Below are positions 16,281 to 26,422 of a stretch of DNA of 64,000 bases, one piece after another (positions within the stretch are counted from its first letter, which is position 1; the number at the start of each line of letters is the position of its first letter). The DNA is from Paracoccaceae bacterium Fryx2. Lineage in GTDB: Bacteria; Pseudomonadota; Alphaproteobacteria; Rhodobacterales; Rhodobacteraceae. A model generated the notes under the pieces. It searched no databases, was not told the origin of the DNA, and was given only the letters and a program-made list of their open reading frames with translations. The position numbers were made by a program, and so were the translations under genes. The stretch covers positions 496,001 to 560,000 of the forward strand of contig JAVSGI010000005.1 in the NCBI GenBank assembly GCA_032334235.1, written 5' to 3'.

Positions 16281-18788
16281 ATGAACCCCGTTCCGACCCA
16301 TCCGGCCCCGACCCATCTGGCCCCGACCCATCTCGGCCCGGCCGATCCTGCCCCGACCCGCGCCGCGCCGCCGTCCCTGACTGCGCGCTTCCGCCTGCAG
16401 GGGCTGAGCTGCGCTTCTTGCGTGGCGCGCGCCGAACGGGCGCTGATGGCCGTGCCGGGGGTGGCCTCGGCCCGGGTCAACCTGGCCGAGGAAAGCGCCG
16501 AGGCCCGCTATGCCGCCCCCGCCACTCCGGCGGCATTGACCGCGGCGCTGACACGGGCGGGCTATCCGGCGCGGCAGGCGAATCTTGCGCTGTCGGTAGA
16601 GGGCATGACCTGTGCGTCCTGCACCGGGCGGGTCGAACGGGTGCTGCGCGCGCAGCCGGGGGTGATCGATGCGGCGGCCAATCTTGCCGCGCGCCGGGCG
16701 CAGGTCACGGTGTGGGAGGGCAGCGTCACGCCCGCCGCGCTGGCGGCGGCGGTGACGAAGGCCGGCTTTGCCGCCAGCGCAGACGCCGTCTCGCCCGACA
16801 GCCGCAAGGCGGACCTCGCGCGGCTAAGGCGCGACACGTGGCTGGCGGCGATCCTTGCCGCCCCGGTCTTCGTGGTCGAGATGGGCGGCCATCTGGTGCC
16901 CGCCTTCCACCACTGGCTTGCGGCGATGATCCCTTTGGCGCTGCTGTGGCAGATGCAGTTCGTGCTGGCGACGCTGGTGCTGGCCGGGCCGGGGCGGCGG
17001 TTCTTCACCAAGGGCCTGCCCGCACTGGCGCGCGGCGCACCCGACATGAACAGCCTCGTCGCGGTCGGCACGCTGGCGGCCTGGGCCTATTCGACCGTTG
17101 CCACCTTCGCGCCCGGCCTGCTGCCGCCCGACTCGCGCGCCGTCTATTTCGAGGCGGCGGCGGTGATCGTGGTGCTGGTGCTTCTGGGCCGCAGCCTGGA
17201 GGCGCGGGCGCGCGGGCAGGCCGGGGCGGCGATTGCCGGGCTGGTCGGCCTGCAACCGCAGACGGCCCGGATGGAAACCGCTGCCGGGGTGGCCGAGGTG
17301 GCGCTGACCACCATCCTGCCCGGCGCGCGGTTGCAGATCCGCCCCGGCGAGCGTCTGCCGCTGGATGGCGTGGTCGAGGACGGCCACTCGGCGGTCGATG
17401 AAAGCATGTTGACCGGCGAGCCGATGCCGGTCGCCAAGGCCCCCGGCGACCCGGTGACCGGCGGCACGGTCAACGGCACCGGCGCGCTGGTGATGCGGGT
17501 GACGCACGCGGCGGGCGACACGGTGCTGGCACGGATCATCGCCATGGTGGAGGAGGCGCAGGGCGCGCGGCTGCCGGTGCAGGCGCTGGTCGACCGGATC
17601 ACGCTTTGGTTCGTGCCGGTGGTCATGGGGCTGGCGGCGCTGACGGTGCTGGTGTGGCTCGCCTTCGGGCCGGGCCTCGGGCAGGCGCTGGTGGCGGGGG
17701 TGTCGGTGCTGATCATCGCCTGCCCCTGTGCCATGGGGCTGGCCACGCCGGTCTCGATCATGGTCGGCACCGGGCGGGCGGCGGAACTGGGCGTGCTGTT
17801 CCGGCGCGGCGAGGCGCTGGAGCGGCTGGCCGGCGTGACCCGCGTTGCCTTCGACAAGACCGGCACGCTGACCGAAGGCAGGCCGGAGCTGACCGACCTG
17901 ATCGCGCTGCCGCCCTTCACCGAGGCGGACGTGCTGCGTCTGGCGGCGGCGGTCGAGACGCGGTCGGAACATCCCCTTGCCACGGCCATCCTGAAGGCGG
18001 CAGAGGGGCGCGGGCAGTCGCTGCCTGAGGCCACCGGCTTTGCCGCAACGCCGGGGCACGGCGCCTCTGCCACGGCAGAGGGGCGCGAGATCACCGTCGG
18101 CAGCGCCCGGCTGCTGGCGAACCTGCCCGCGGGCCTTGCCGCGCAGGCGGCGGACCTTGCGGCGCAGGGCCGCACCCCGGTGTTCGTGACGATCGAAGGA
18201 CAGGTTGCCGGGCTCCTGGCGCTGGCCGACCAGGCGAAGCCGGGGGCGAAACCGGCGGTGGCGGCGCTCCGCGCGCTGGGACTCGACAGCACCATGATCA
18301 CCGGCGATGTCGAACCCGTGGCCCGCGCCGTGGCGGCCGACCTGGGCATCACGACCGTCCGGGCCGGAGTGCTGCCCGCAGGGAAGGCCGCCGAGGTGCA
18401 GGCGCTGGGGCCGCGCACCGCCTTTGTCGGCGACGGCATCAACGACGCCCCGGCCCTGGCCGCGGCCGATGTCGGCATTGCCATCGGCACCGGCACCGAT
18501 GTCGCCATCGAGGCGGCCGAGGTGGTGCTGATCTCGGGCGACCCGCTTGGCGTCGCCACCGCGGTCCGCATCAGCCGGGCGACGCTGGCAAACATCCGGC
18601 AGAACCTGGTCTGGGCCTTCGGCTACAACGCCGCACTGATCCCTGTGGCGGCGGGGGCGCTGGTGCCCTTCGGCGGGCCGCAGCTTTCGCCGATGCTGGC
18701 AGCGGGGGCGATGGCGTTCTCGTCGATCTTCGTGCTGACCAACGCGCTGCGCCTGCGCCGCGTCCAACCCGCAAAGGCCCTGCCATGA
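16281..18788 (+). CDS. copA: Cu(I)-exporting P1B-type ATPase
   Basis: An 835-residue copper exporter of the inner membrane. Two N-terminal HMA domains carry CASC at residues 44-47 and 111-114. About eight helices follow, with the ion-selectivity motif CPC at residues 481-483, the phosphorylation motif DKTGTLTEG (Asp525), the HP element SEHPLATAI and the hinge [10 protein letters not shown]. The last helices contain the conserved [14 protein letters not shown] of P1B-1 pumps. The first ~32 residues form an unusual His/Pro pentapeptide repeat before HMA1. AAGGAG sits 7 bases before the ATG. The stop overlaps the cueR start (ATGA), so pump and sensor are translated together. Confidence 0.96.
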   Translation: MNPVPTHPAPTHLAPTHLGPADPAPTRAAPPSLTARFRLQGLSCASCVARAERALMAVPGVASARVNLAEESAEARYAAPATPAALTAALTRAGYPARQANLALSVEGMTCASCTGRVERVLRAQPGVIDAAANLAARRAQVTVWEGSVTPAALAAAVTKAGFAASADAVSPDSRKADLARLRRDTWLAAILAAPVFVVEMGGHLVPAFHHWLAAMIPLALLWQMQFVLATLVLAGPGRRFFTKGLPALARGAPDMNSLVAVGTLAAWAYSTVATFAPGLLPPDSRAVYFEAAAVIVVLVLLGRSLEARARGQAGAAIAGLVGLQPQTARMETAAGVAEVALTTILPGARLQIRPGERLPLDGVVEDGHSAVDESMLTGEPMPVAKAPGDPVTGGTVNGTGALVMRVTHAAGDTVLARIIAMVEEAQGARLPVQALVDRITLWFVPVVMGLAALTVLVWLAFGPGLGQALVAGVSVLIIACPCAMGLATPVSIMVGTGRAAELGVLFRRGEALERLAGVTRVAFDKTGTLTEGRPELTDLIALPPFTEADVLRLAAAVETRSEHPLATAILKAAEGRGQSLPEATGFAATPGHGASATAEGREITVGSARLLANLPAGLAAQAADLAAQGRTPVFVTIEGQVAGLLALADQAKPGAKPAVAALRALGLDSTMITGDVEPVARAVAADLGITTVRAGVLPAGKAAEVQALGPRTAFVGDGINDAPALAAADVGIAIGTGTDVAIEAAEVVLISGDPLGVATAVRISRATLANIRQNLVWAFGYNAALIPVAAGALVPFGGPQLSPMLAAGAMAFSSIFVLTNALRLRRVQPAKALP
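16293..16367 (+). repeat. 15-bp tandem repeat encoding a His/Pro-rich leader in copA
   Basis: Five units of about 15 bases (consensus ccgacccatctggcc) encode the pentapeptides [20 protein letters not shown] and PTRAA; the first three are closest to each other. The units keep the frame. Confidence 0.8.
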
Positions 18789-19177
18789 ACATTGCCGAAG
18801 TTTCCGCCCGCGCCGGCCTGCCCGCCAAGACCATCCGCTACTACGAGGAGATCGGCCTGATCCGCCCGGCCCGCGCCGCCAACGGCTACCGCGCCTTCCG
18901 CGAGACCGACCTGCACAAGCTTGCCTTCCTCGGCCGTGCCCGCTCGCTAGGTTTCAGCATCGAGGACTGCCGCGCCCTGCTGGCGCTTTACGAGGACCGC
19001 GGCCGCGCCAGCCAGGACGTCAAGGCCATCGCCCAGGGCCACCTCGACCGGATCGCCGCCAAGATCGCCGAACTGCACGAGATGCAGGCCACCCTGTCCG
19101 GCCTCGTTTCCGCCTGCGCGGGCGACAGCCGCCCCGACTGCCCGATCCTGCGGGGGCTGGCCAGAACCCCGCTCTGA
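18785..19177 (+). CDS. cueR: MerR-family copper-responsive regulator
   Basis: A 130-residue MerR-type activator. The N-terminal winged helix-turn-helix is [20 protein letters not shown], followed by the dimerisation helix (residues ~75-108) and the metal loop CAGDSRPDC, with Cys111 and Cys119 spaced as the two Cu(I) ligands of E. coli CueR (112 and 120). It lacks the extra cysteine expected in MerR or zinc sensors, so Cu(I)/Ag(I) is the likely signal. It overlaps copA by four bases and would activate the 19-bp-spacer promoter upstream of copA, including its own expression. Confidence 0.94.
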   Translation: MNIAEVSARAGLPAKTIRYYEEIGLIRPARAANGYRAFRETDLHKLAFLGRARSLGFSIEDCRALLALYEDRGRASQDVKAIAQGHLDRIAAKIAELHEMQATLSGLVSACAGDSRPDCPILRGLARTPL

Positions 19178-19187
19178 CCCCGTGTCA

Positions 19188-19219
19188 TTCACCTTGCACA
19201 AATATCCTCGGGGGGAGAC
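19188..19219. repeat. Convergent-gap motif, copy B
   Basis: TTCACCTTGCACAAATATCC followed by TCGGGGGG. It shares the core CAAATATCC with copies C and D and lies between the convergent stops of cueR and the Rrf2 gene. Two hairpins follow: GACGC/GCGTC at 19217-19230 and GGGGGG/CCCCCC at 19233-19251. Confidence 0.6.
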
Positions 19220-19278
19220 GCGACAGCGTCGTGGGGGGCAGACGGCCCCCCGCCCGGAACGGGCCCCGGCAGCAGGGC

Positions 19279-19713
19279 TCAATCCACCGTCAGCAGTTCC
19301 CTCATGTCTTCATTGCCTTCGATCATGTCGCGCAGCGACAGCTTGTCGAGCGTGGCATAAAACGCCGCCAGCGCATCGGCCAGCGCGCATTTCAACCGGC
19401 AGCATCCCGCCAGCGGGCAGCTGTTCGCATCGCCCGCAAAGCATTCGGTGATCGGCAACCCGGATTCGAAGGTGCGGAACACCTCGCCCACATGGATGTC
19501 ATCGATGTTGCGCCCCAGCGCCAGCCCGCCCGACCGGCCGCGCACCGTGCGCAGATAGCCGCGCTGGGCCAGCAGGTGAATCACCTGTGCCAGATGGTTT
19601 TCCGAGGCATTGCAGGCCTCGGCGACTTCCTGCTTGCGTACGACCCGACCGTCATTGATTGCGCAGAACATCAAGGTACGCATCGCAAGATTGGTGCGTG
19701 TGGTGACCCGCAT
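19279..19713 (-). CDS. nsrR: Rrf2-family repressor, NsrR-like (nitric oxide sensor)
   Basis: A 144-residue Rrf2 regulator. The winged helix-turn-helix spans residues ~1-65 (TRTNLAMRTLMFCAI, RKQEVAEACNASENHLAQVI, LRTVRGRSGGLAL). Cysteines at 91, 99 and 105 coincide with the three [4Fe-4S] ligands of E. coli NsrR; extra cysteines lie at 104 and 109. NsrR represses NO-detoxifying genes until NO attacks its cluster. RirA or IscR are less likely given the N-terminal sequence and Cys spacing. No nitric-oxide gene is adjacent; the copper module converges on it and the glycogen operon lies behind it, so its targets are elsewhere. The ATG at 19713 matches the usual NsrR N-terminus. Confidence 0.85.
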   Translation of the reverse strand: MRVTTRTNLAMRTLMFCAINDGRVVRKQEVAEACNASENHLAQVIHLLAQRGYLRTVRGRSGGLALGRNIDDIHVGEVFRTFESGLPITECFAGDANSCPLAGCCRLKCALADALAAFYATLDKLSLRDMIEGNEDMRELLTVD

Positions 19714-20250
19714 GGTCGTCCCTGCCTTCCCGTTATGGCCCCGTCCCGTTAGGGGACCTTGTGTCTTGGGTAGCGGCAAAGAGGGCGGAAGATACATGAT
19801 CCAGATCAGATTTTCCGGCGGGGCCCGGGCAATTCGGTATCTCGCCTTCCGAATTGCCGACGTGGCGCCAGCCCGATCCGGGCAGGGTGACATCACCTGC
19901 CCGCGAAGCGGAACCGCACAAGCCGATCAGGTGCTTGCGGACGAATCGGGCCGTCCGCGGCCGTGGGTCCGGCCCGCAGTCGGCGGGCGTGCCCGGCACG
20001 GGCATGGCACGGGTGGCACCCCCGTTCCGGACCTTGCCGTCCGGCAGAGGTGGCAACGGCGGCTGCGCGCAGGCGGGCCGCCCGGTTCGGCGTCGCGGGC
20101 AGGTTAGCGCCACCACCCGGCGGTGCTTGCACCGCGCTGCCGCAAGCGGCAGTCCGCCCGAGATTCGGGCAATGACCCCGTGCCGTTCCGCCCCCGGGTT
20201 TCCCCCGCCCGCCACTGCCAACCGCCCGGCGTGCCGGAACGGCGCAGGTA

Positions 20251-20267
20251 TTTAAAGCGGTTTGAAC
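20251..20267 (+). promoter_or_regulatory. LacI-family operator 1 of the glg operon
   Basis: TTTAAAGCGGTTTGAAC, an imperfect palindrome centred on the CG of GCGG. It matches the operator before aglE (core AAAGCGGTTT identical over 10 bases). A possible -35 TTGAAC (20262-20267) overlaps it, with a weak -10 TGTAGT at 20284. Confidence 0.65.
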
Positions 20268-20317
20268 TTGATAAATCCAATAATGTAGTGAAAATGCCGG
20301 CATCAGGCGGGCCGAAC

Positions 20318-20332
20318 CTAAAGCGCTTTGAG
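20318..20332 (+). promoter_or_regulatory. LacI-family operator 2 of the glg operon
   Basis: CTAAAGCGCTTTGAG, with a perfect 10-base palindromic core AAAGCGCTTT at 20320-20329. It lies 66 bases from operator 1 centre to centre, about six helical turns, a spacing that could allow looping. Confidence 0.65.
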
Positions 20333-20456
20333 CCAGCAAGGGCTGAGTTGCGTCGAATGGCGCCATCCGGGGCGGCGGTCGCCTCTGGCCCTCGGGTTGC
20401 GGTTCGTGTGACATGACGGGAGTCGGGCCTGGTGCCCTGAAGGGAATTGCAACGCA

Positions 20457-22862
20457 TTGGACACAGCCTTGACTCATGACCGCTTCACCCCCGCCTCGCT
20501 GAAGGCGGACATCCAGTGGCATCTGACCTACACGCTGGGCAAGGACACCCCGACCGCCAGCCGATACGACTGGCGCATGGCGCTGTCCTACGCGATCCGC
20601 GACCGGATCGTGGAGCCGTGGTTCGCCTCGACCCGCCGCACCTGGGGCGAGGACCGCAAGCGGGTCTACTACCTGTCGATGGAGTTCCTGATCGGGCGGA
20701 TCCTGGAGGATGCGACGATAAACCTCGGGCTGCGCGACGTGGCCGAGACGGTGATGGCCGAACTGGGGCAGGATTTCCGCGCGCTGGTCGAGGACGAACC
20801 CGACGCGGCGCTGGGCAACGGCGGGCTGGGGCGGCTGGCGGCCTGCTTCATGGAATCGATGGCGACGCTGGCCTGCCCGGCCTACGGCTACGGCATCCGC
20901 TACGAACACGGTCTGTTCCGCCAGCGGTTCGAGGGCGGCCAGCAGGTCGAAACCCCGGAAGACTGGCTGAACCAGCCCGACCCCTGGGAATTCGACCGCC
21001 CCGAGGCCGCCTACACGGTGGGCTTCAAGGGCGAGGTGGTGACCCGCGACGGGCAGGAGGTCTGGCTGCCGGGCGAGACGGTGTTCGCCTCGGCGCATGA
21101 CGTGCCGGTGGTGGGCTGGCAGGGCAAATGGGCCAACACGCTGCGGCTCTGGGGTGCCAAGCCCACGACGCAGTTCGATCTGGTGCGCTTCAACCGCGGC
21201 GACTATGCCGCCGCCGCCGAACCCGAGGCGCTCGCCCGCACGCTGAGCCGCGTGCTCTACCCCGACGACACCACCTATCAGGGCAAGGAACTGCGCCTGA
21301 AGCAGGAGTTCTTCCTGACCTCGGCGGCGTTGCAGGACATCCTGCGCCGGTATCTCGCGACCCACAGCGACCTGCGCGCCCTGCCGAAGTTCGTGGCGAT
21401 CCAGATGAACGACACCCATCCGGCGATTGCCGGGCCGGAACTGATCCGCCTCCTGTCCGACGTGCACGGGCTGTCCTTTGCCGAGGCGCTGGATGTGGCG
21501 CAGCAATGCCTGGGCTACACCAACCACACGCTCCTGCCCGAGGCGCTGGAACGCTGGGCCACCTTCACCTTCGGCAACGTGCTGCCGCGCCACATGCAGA
21601 TCGTCGAGCGGATCGACGGCTGGCACCGCCGCACCTATCCGAACCGGCCGCACTACGTCGGCATCGTCAAGCATCAGGAAGTGCGGATGGGCGAGCTGGC
21701 CTTCATCATGTCGCACGCGGTGAACGGCGTGTCGGCGCTGCATTCCGATCTGGTCAAGCAGAACCTGTTTCCCGAACTGCACCGGCTGCATCCCGGGCGG
21801 ATCGTCAACCAGACCAACGGCGTCACGCCGCGCCGCTGGCTTAAGATGTGCAACCGGCCGCTGGCGGGCCTGATTTCCGACACCATCGGCGACGGCTGGG
21901 AGGCCGATCTCGACCGGCTAAAGGAACTGGAGCCGCATGTTGCCGACGCGGGCTTCCGGTCGGCCTTCGATGCCGCCAAGCGGGTGAACAAGGTGGCGCT
22001 GGCGGACTGGCTCGCGCGCGACTGCGGCGTGAGCGTCAGCCCCGACGCGCTGTTCGACGTGCAGATCAAGCGCATCCACGAATACAAGCGCCAGTTGCTG
22101 AACATCCTGGAAACCGTCGCGCGCTGGAAGGCGATCCGCGACAACCCGACCGCCGCATGGGTGCCGCGCGTCAAGATATTCGGCGGCAAGTCGGCGCCGG
22201 GTTACGTGGTTGCCAAGGAAATCATCCACCTGATCAACGACGTGGCGGCGGTGGTGAATGCCGATCCGGTGACGCGCGACCTGCTGAAGGTGGTCTATCC
22301 GGCCAACTACAACGTCTCGATGGCGGAAAGGCTGATCCCGGCGTCGGATCTGTCGGAACAGATCTCGACGGCGGGCAAGGAAGCCTCGGGCACCGGCAAC
22401 ATGAAGTTCATGATGAACGGCGCGCCGACCATCGGCACGCTCGACGGGGCCAACGTCGAAATCCTGCACGAGGTCGGGGCGGAAAACTTCTTCCTGTTCG
22501 GCCTGACGGCGGCAGAGGTTGTCAGGCGCCGCGAAGACCCCGACCATTCGCGCCATGCCATCGAGGCCAGCCAGACCCTGCAGGACGTGCTGCAGATGAT
22601 CGCGGAAGGCCAGTTCAGCCCCGGCCAGGCCGACCGCTATCACGGGCTGGTGCACCGGGTCTGGCATCACGACTATTTCCTCGTCGCGGCCGATTTCGAC
22701 AGCTATCTGGCGGCGCAGGCTGCGGCCGATGCCGCCTATGCCGACCGCCAGAGGTGGATCGCGATGGCCGCGATGAACACCGCGCGATCGGGGTTTTTCT
22801 CATCCGACCGGACAATCCGTGGTTACATGGCAGACATATGGTCTGTCGAGTCGGCCCTTTAG
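20457..22862 (+). CDS. glgP: Glycogen phosphorylase
   Basis: An 801-residue GT35 phosphorylase, which releases glucose-1-phosphate from glycogen ends. The PLP-binding motif EASGTGNMKF places the Schiff-base lysine at residue ~650, followed by NGAPTIGTLDGANVEI. The N-terminal half has RILEDATINLG and LGNGGLGRLAACF, and the allosteric N-terminal extension of eukaryotic enzymes is absent, so control is likely at the transcript level. The start is a TTG at 20457 with AAGGGA upstream; no ATG or GTG fits the expected N-terminus. It is the first gene of glgP-B-C-A-X-pgm; glgB begins 10 bases after its stop. Confidence 0.95.
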   Translation: MDTALTHDRFTPASLKADIQWHLTYTLGKDTPTASRYDWRMALSYAIRDRIVEPWFASTRRTWGEDRKRVYYLSMEFLIGRILEDATINLGLRDVAETVMAELGQDFRALVEDEPDAALGNGGLGRLAACFMESMATLACPAYGYGIRYEHGLFRQRFEGGQQVETPEDWLNQPDPWEFDRPEAAYTVGFKGEVVTRDGQEVWLPGETVFASAHDVPVVGWQGKWANTLRLWGAKPTTQFDLVRFNRGDYAAAAEPEALARTLSRVLYPDDTTYQGKELRLKQEFFLTSAALQDILRRYLATHSDLRALPKFVAIQMNDTHPAIAGPELIRLLSDVHGLSFAEALDVAQQCLGYTNHTLLPEALERWATFTFGNVLPRHMQIVERIDGWHRRTYPNRPHYVGIVKHQEVRMGELAFIMSHAVNGVSALHSDLVKQNLFPELHRLHPGRIVNQTNGVTPRRWLKMCNRPLAGLISDTIGDGWEADLDRLKELEPHVADAGFRSAFDAAKRVNKVALADWLARDCGVSVSPDALFDVQIKRIHEYKRQLLNILETVARWKAIRDNPTAAWVPRVKIFGGKSAPGYVVAKEIIHLINDVAAVVNADPVTRDLLKVVYPANYNVSMAERLIPASDLSEQISTAGKEASGTGNMKFMMNGAPTIGTLDGANVEILHEVGAENFFLFGLTAAEVVRRREDPDHSRHAIEASQTLQDVLQMIAEGQFSPGQADRYHGLVHRVWHHDYFLVAADFDSYLAAQAAADAAYADRQRWIAMAAMNTARSGFFSSDRTIRGYMADIWSVESAL

Positions 22863-22872
22863 GGAGGCATCC

Positions 22873-25110
22873 ATGCCGAAGATCCCCGCCCCTGCGACCA
22901 CGACGCTGATAGATATCGCCTCGGCGCAGGCGCTGGCGTCTGGCGCGCACGGCGACCCGTTCTCGGTGCTGGGCCTGCACCAGCGCGGGGCCGACTGGGT
23001 GCTGACGGTGTTCGCACCCGGGGCCGAACGGCTGGAGGCGCTGGCGGACAGCGACGTGGCGCTGACGCCGCTTGCCGGGGTGCCGGGCATCTTCACCGGC
23101 CTGATGCCGGGGCGGGTGGCCTACCGGCTGCGCGCACAGGGCCAAGGTGCTGTTTGGGAGTTCGACGACCCCTTCCGCTTCGGCCCGGTTCTGGGCGAGA
23201 TGGACGAATACCTGCTGGGCGAGGGCACGCACAAGCGGCTGTGGCAGGTGCTGGGCGCGCATCTGATCACCCATGAAGGCGTGGCGGGCACCCATTTCGC
23301 GGTCTGGGCCCCGAATGCGCAGCGCGTTTCGGTGGTGGGTGATTTCAACCTGTGGGACGGGCGGCGCCACCCGATGCGGCGGCGTGGGGCCACGGGCGTG
23401 TGGGAAACCTTCCTGCCGGGCATCGCAGAGGGCACGATCTACAAATACGAGCTGCGCGGCCCGGACGGGGCGCTCTTGCCGCTCAAGGCCGACCCGGTCG
23501 GCTTCGGGTCGGAACATGCGCCGGCCAACGGGTCGGTGGTGCGCCGGATCGGCGGTGCCGACTGGGCCGATGCCGAATGGATGGCGGCGCGCGGCACGCA
23601 TCAGACCATCGACGCGCCGATCTCAATCTACGAGGTGCATCTGGCAAGCTGGAAGCGCGCGCCGGGCAACCGGATGCTGTCGTATCTGGAGCTTGCCGAA
23701 CAACTGGTCGGTTATGTCGTCGACATGGGCTTTACCCATATCGAGCTGCTGCCGGTTTCCGAATATCCGTTCGACGGGTCCTGGGGCTATCAGCCGGTGG
23801 GTCTGTTCGCGCCCACCATCCGCCACGGCACGCCGCCCGAGTTCCGCGCCATGGTCGAGGCGGCGCACAAGCGCGGCATCGGCGTGCTGCTCGACTGGGT
23901 GCCGGGGCATTTTCCCGCCGATCCGCACGGGCTGGGCCGGTTCGACGGCACGCCGCTCTATGAACATGCCGACCCGCGCGAAGGTTTCCACCAGGACTGG
24001 AACACGCTGATCTTCAACTACGGCCGGGTGGAGGTGACCAACTACCTTGTCTCCAATGCCTTGTATTGGCTGGAGGAATACCATCTCGACGGGTTGCGCG
24101 TCGATGCCGTGGCCTCGATGCTCTACCGCGACTATTCGCGGTCGGCGGGGCAGTGGGTGCCCAACAAGGACGGCGGGCGCGAGAATTACGAAGCCATCGC
24201 CATGTTGCAGCGCATGAACATCGTGGCCTATGGCGAAGTGCCCGGCGTCATGACGGCAGCCGAGGAAAGCACCGCCTTTCCCGGCGTGTCGCGCCCGGTC
24301 AACCATGGCGGGCTGGGATTCGGGTTCAAGTGGAACATGGGCTGGATGAACGACACGCTCAGCTACATGAACAAGGATCCGATCCACCGGAAGTTCCATC
24401 ACCACAAGATGACCTTCGGGCTGCACTATGCCTGGTCGGAAAACTACATCCTGCCGATCAGCCATGACGAGGTGGTGCACGGCAAGGGCAGCATGCTGGG
24501 CAAGATGCCCGGAACGGCATGGGAGAAGTTCGCCAACCTGCGGGCCTTCTACGGCTTCATGTGGGGGCATCCGGGCAAGAAGCTGCTGTTCATGGGCTGC
24601 GAGTTCGCCCAGTCGCGCGAGTGGAACCATGTGCAGAGCCTCGACTGGCATCAGCTTGACGACCCGGCGCATGGCGGGGTGCAGGCGCTGGTGCGCGACC
24701 TGAACCGGCTTTACGTCACCACGCCGGCGCTGCACGTCAACGACACCCGGCCCGAGGGCTTCGCCTGGATCGAGGCCAACGCGGCCGACACCTCGGTCTA
24801 TGCCTGGGCGCGGTTCGGGCGGGCGGGTGACCCGGCGGTGGTGGTCGCGGTCAACATGACCCCGGTCGAGCGGCGGCTGCGGCTGGGCTTTCCCGCCCCC
24901 GGGCGCTGGGACGAGGCGCTGAACACCGACGCGGGCATCTACGGCGGTGCCAACCGCGGCAACATGGGGGGTGTCGAGACCGACCCCACCCCCTGGCAGG
25001 GCCAGCCGCAATCGGCGCTGGTGACCCTGCCGCCGCTGTCGGCGGTGTTCTTCCGGCATGGCCCACAGCAGATTGGCGGGGAACCTGCCCCGCAAAAAGG
25101 GAGGAATTGA
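22873..25110 (+). CDS. glgB: 1,4-alpha-glucan branching enzyme
   Basis: A 745-residue GH13 branching enzyme with N-terminal CBM48-type domains (residues ~20-120 and ~125-225, [20 protein letters not shown]), a catalytic barrel and an all-beta C-terminal domain. The nucleophile is the Asp in [18 protein letters not shown] (residue ~411), the acid/base Glu lies in [13 protein letters not shown], and the transition-state Asp in SHDEVVHGK. The ATG at 22873 has GGGAGG upstream. Its stop overlaps the glgC start by one base (TGATG). It makes the alpha-1,6 branches of glycogen. Confidence 0.96.
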   Translation: MPKIPAPATTTLIDIASAQALASGAHGDPFSVLGLHQRGADWVLTVFAPGAERLEALADSDVALTPLAGVPGIFTGLMPGRVAYRLRAQGQGAVWEFDDPFRFGPVLGEMDEYLLGEGTHKRLWQVLGAHLITHEGVAGTHFAVWAPNAQRVSVVGDFNLWDGRRHPMRRRGATGVWETFLPGIAEGTIYKYELRGPDGALLPLKADPVGFGSEHAPANGSVVRRIGGADWADAEWMAARGTHQTIDAPISIYEVHLASWKRAPGNRMLSYLELAEQLVGYVVDMGFTHIELLPVSEYPFDGSWGYQPVGLFAPTIRHGTPPEFRAMVEAAHKRGIGVLLDWVPGHFPADPHGLGRFDGTPLYEHADPREGFHQDWNTLIFNYGRVEVTNYLVSNALYWLEEYHLDGLRVDAVASMLYRDYSRSAGQWVPNKDGGRENYEAIAMLQRMNIVAYGEVPGVMTAAEESTAFPGVSRPVNHGGLGFGFKWNMGWMNDTLSYMNKDPIHRKFHHHKMTFGLHYAWSENYILPISHDEVVHGKGSMLGKMPGTAWEKFANLRAFYGFMWGHPGKKLLFMGCEFAQSREWNHVQSLDWHQLDDPAHGGVQALVRDLNRLYVTTPALHVNDTRPEGFAWIEANAADTSVYAWARFGRAGDPAVVVAVNMTPVERRLRLGFPAPGRWDEALNTDAGIYGGANRGNMGGVETDPTPWQGQPQSALVTLPPLSAVFFRHGPQQIGGEPAPQKGRN

Positions 25111-26381
25111 TGCAACCAAGACCCCACGCGCGGCTTGCGTCGCAGGCCATGGCCTTCGTGCTGGCCGGCGGGCGCGGCTCTCGCCTGAAGGAACTGACCG
25201 ACAGCCGGGCCAAACCGGCCGTCTATTTCGGCGGCAAGACCCGGATCATCGACTTTGCCCTGTCGAACGCGCTGAACTCGGGCATCCGCAAGATGGCGAT
25301 CGCCACGCAATACAAGGCGCACAGCCTGATCCGGCATTGCCAGCGCGGCTGGTCGTTCTTCCGGGCCGAGCGCAACGAATACCTCGACATCCTGCCCGCC
25401 AGCCAGCGGGTGAACGAGCACAAGTGGTATCTGGGCACCGCAGACGCCGTGACGCAGAACATCGACATCGTGGACAGCTACGGCATCAAGTATGTCGTCG
25501 TGCTGGCGGGCGACCATGTCTACAAGATGGATTACGAGATCATGCTGCGCCAGCATGTCGATACCGGGGCAGATGTGACCATCGGCTGCCTGACCGTGCC
25601 GCGCAGCGAGGCGTCGGCCTTCGGGGTCATGCACGTCGATCAGGCGATGCGGGTCACCGATTTCCTGGAAAAGCCCGCCGACCCGCCGGCGATTCCGGGC
25701 GACCCCGACAATGCGCTGGCCTCGATGGGGATCTATGTCTTCGAGTGGACCTTCCTGCGCGACCTCCTGATCCGCGATGCCGAGGACGAGAATTCCAGCC
25801 ACGATTTCGGCAACGACATCATTCCCGCCATCGTGAAGCACGGCAAGGCCATGGCGCACCGCTTTTCCGAAAGCTGCGTGACCTCGGGGCTGGAGAAAGA
25901 GCCCTACTGGCGCGATGTCGGCACCATCGACGCCTTCTGGCAGGCCAACATCGACCTGACCGATTTCGTGCCCAAGCTCGATCTTTACGACAACGCCTGG
26001 CCGATCTGGACCTATGCCGAGATCGTGCCGCCGGCCAAGTTCATCCACGACACCGACGGGCGGCGCGGCATGGCGGTCAGCTCGCTGATCTCGGGCGACT
26101 GCATCGTGTCGGGGTCCGAGGTGCGCAATTCGCTGCTGTTCACCGGCTGCCGGACGCATTCCTTCTCCAGCCTCGAATATGTCGTGGCGCTGCCGCAGGT
26201 GATTGTGAACCGCAAGGCCGACCTGAAGAACTGCGTGATCGACCGCGGCGTGATCATTCCCGAAGGGCTGGTGGTGGGCCAGGACCCGGAGGAGGACGCG
26301 CGCTGGTTCCGCCGCACCGAGGCGGGCATCGTGCTGGTGACGCAGGACATGCTGAATGCAAGGGCGCACGCGCTGGGGTAA
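25110..26381 (+). CDS. glgC: Glucose-1-phosphate adenylyltransferase (ADP-glucose pyrophosphorylase)
   Basis: A 423-residue enzyme making ADP-glucose, the committed step of glycogen synthesis. N-terminal nucleotidyltransferase motif [15 protein letters not shown], the conserved [20 protein letters not shown], the glucose-1-phosphate binding region ([10 protein letters not shown]), and a left-handed beta-helix C-terminus (residues ~300-400). It is expected to be an allosteric tetramer responding to glycolytic intermediates; in related photosynthetic bacteria these include fructose-6-phosphate and pyruvate. Start ATG at 25110 overlaps the glgB stop; AGGGAGGAA provides the ribosome binding site. 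Confidence 0.97.
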   Translation: MQPRPHARLASQAMAFVLAGGRGSRLKELTDSRAKPAVYFGGKTRIIDFALSNALNSGIRKMAIATQYKAHSLIRHCQRGWSFFRAERNEYLDILPASQRVNEHKWYLGTADAVTQNIDIVDSYGIKYVVVLAGDHVYKMDYEIMLRQHVDTGADVTIGCLTVPRSEASAFGVMHVDQAMRVTDFLEKPADPPAIPGDPDNALASMGIYVFEWTFLRDLLIRDAEDENSSHDFGNDIIPAIVKHGKAMAHRFSESCVTSGLEKEPYWRDVGTIDAFWQANIDLTDFVPKLDLYDNAWPIWTYAEIVPPAKFIHDTDGRRGMAVSSLISGDCIVSGSEVRNSLLFTGCRTHSFSSLEYVVALPQVIVNRKADLKNCVIDRGVIIPEGLVVGQDPEEDARWFRRTEAGIVLVTQDMLNARAHALG

Positions 26382-26422
26382 GGGGGGCGCGGAAGATCGT
26401 GCCCGAAGGAAAGGATAGCCGG

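Larger units (their letters stand above)
19714..20456. other. 743-base intergenic region between nsrR and glgP
   Basis: No convincing gene is present; the open frames have no ribosome binding site or known domain. It holds the nsrR promoter at its left end, an imperfect palindrome GGGCAGG...CCTGCCC at 19880-19902, a hairpin CTGCCGC-AA-GCGGCAG at 20137-20152, and, at the right end, two LacI-type operators with a candidate promoter between them. The AT-rich island at about 20250-20330 contrasts with the GC-rich remainder and probably is the glg control region. Confidence 0.6.

Noticed and set aside
19790-19825. Possible NsrR or FNR binding site upstream of nsrR (GGAAGATACATGATCC region)
   Set aside because: Only the outer bases are symmetrical; the match to the NsrR 11-1-11 palindrome is poor and no TTGAT-N4-ATCAA site is present.
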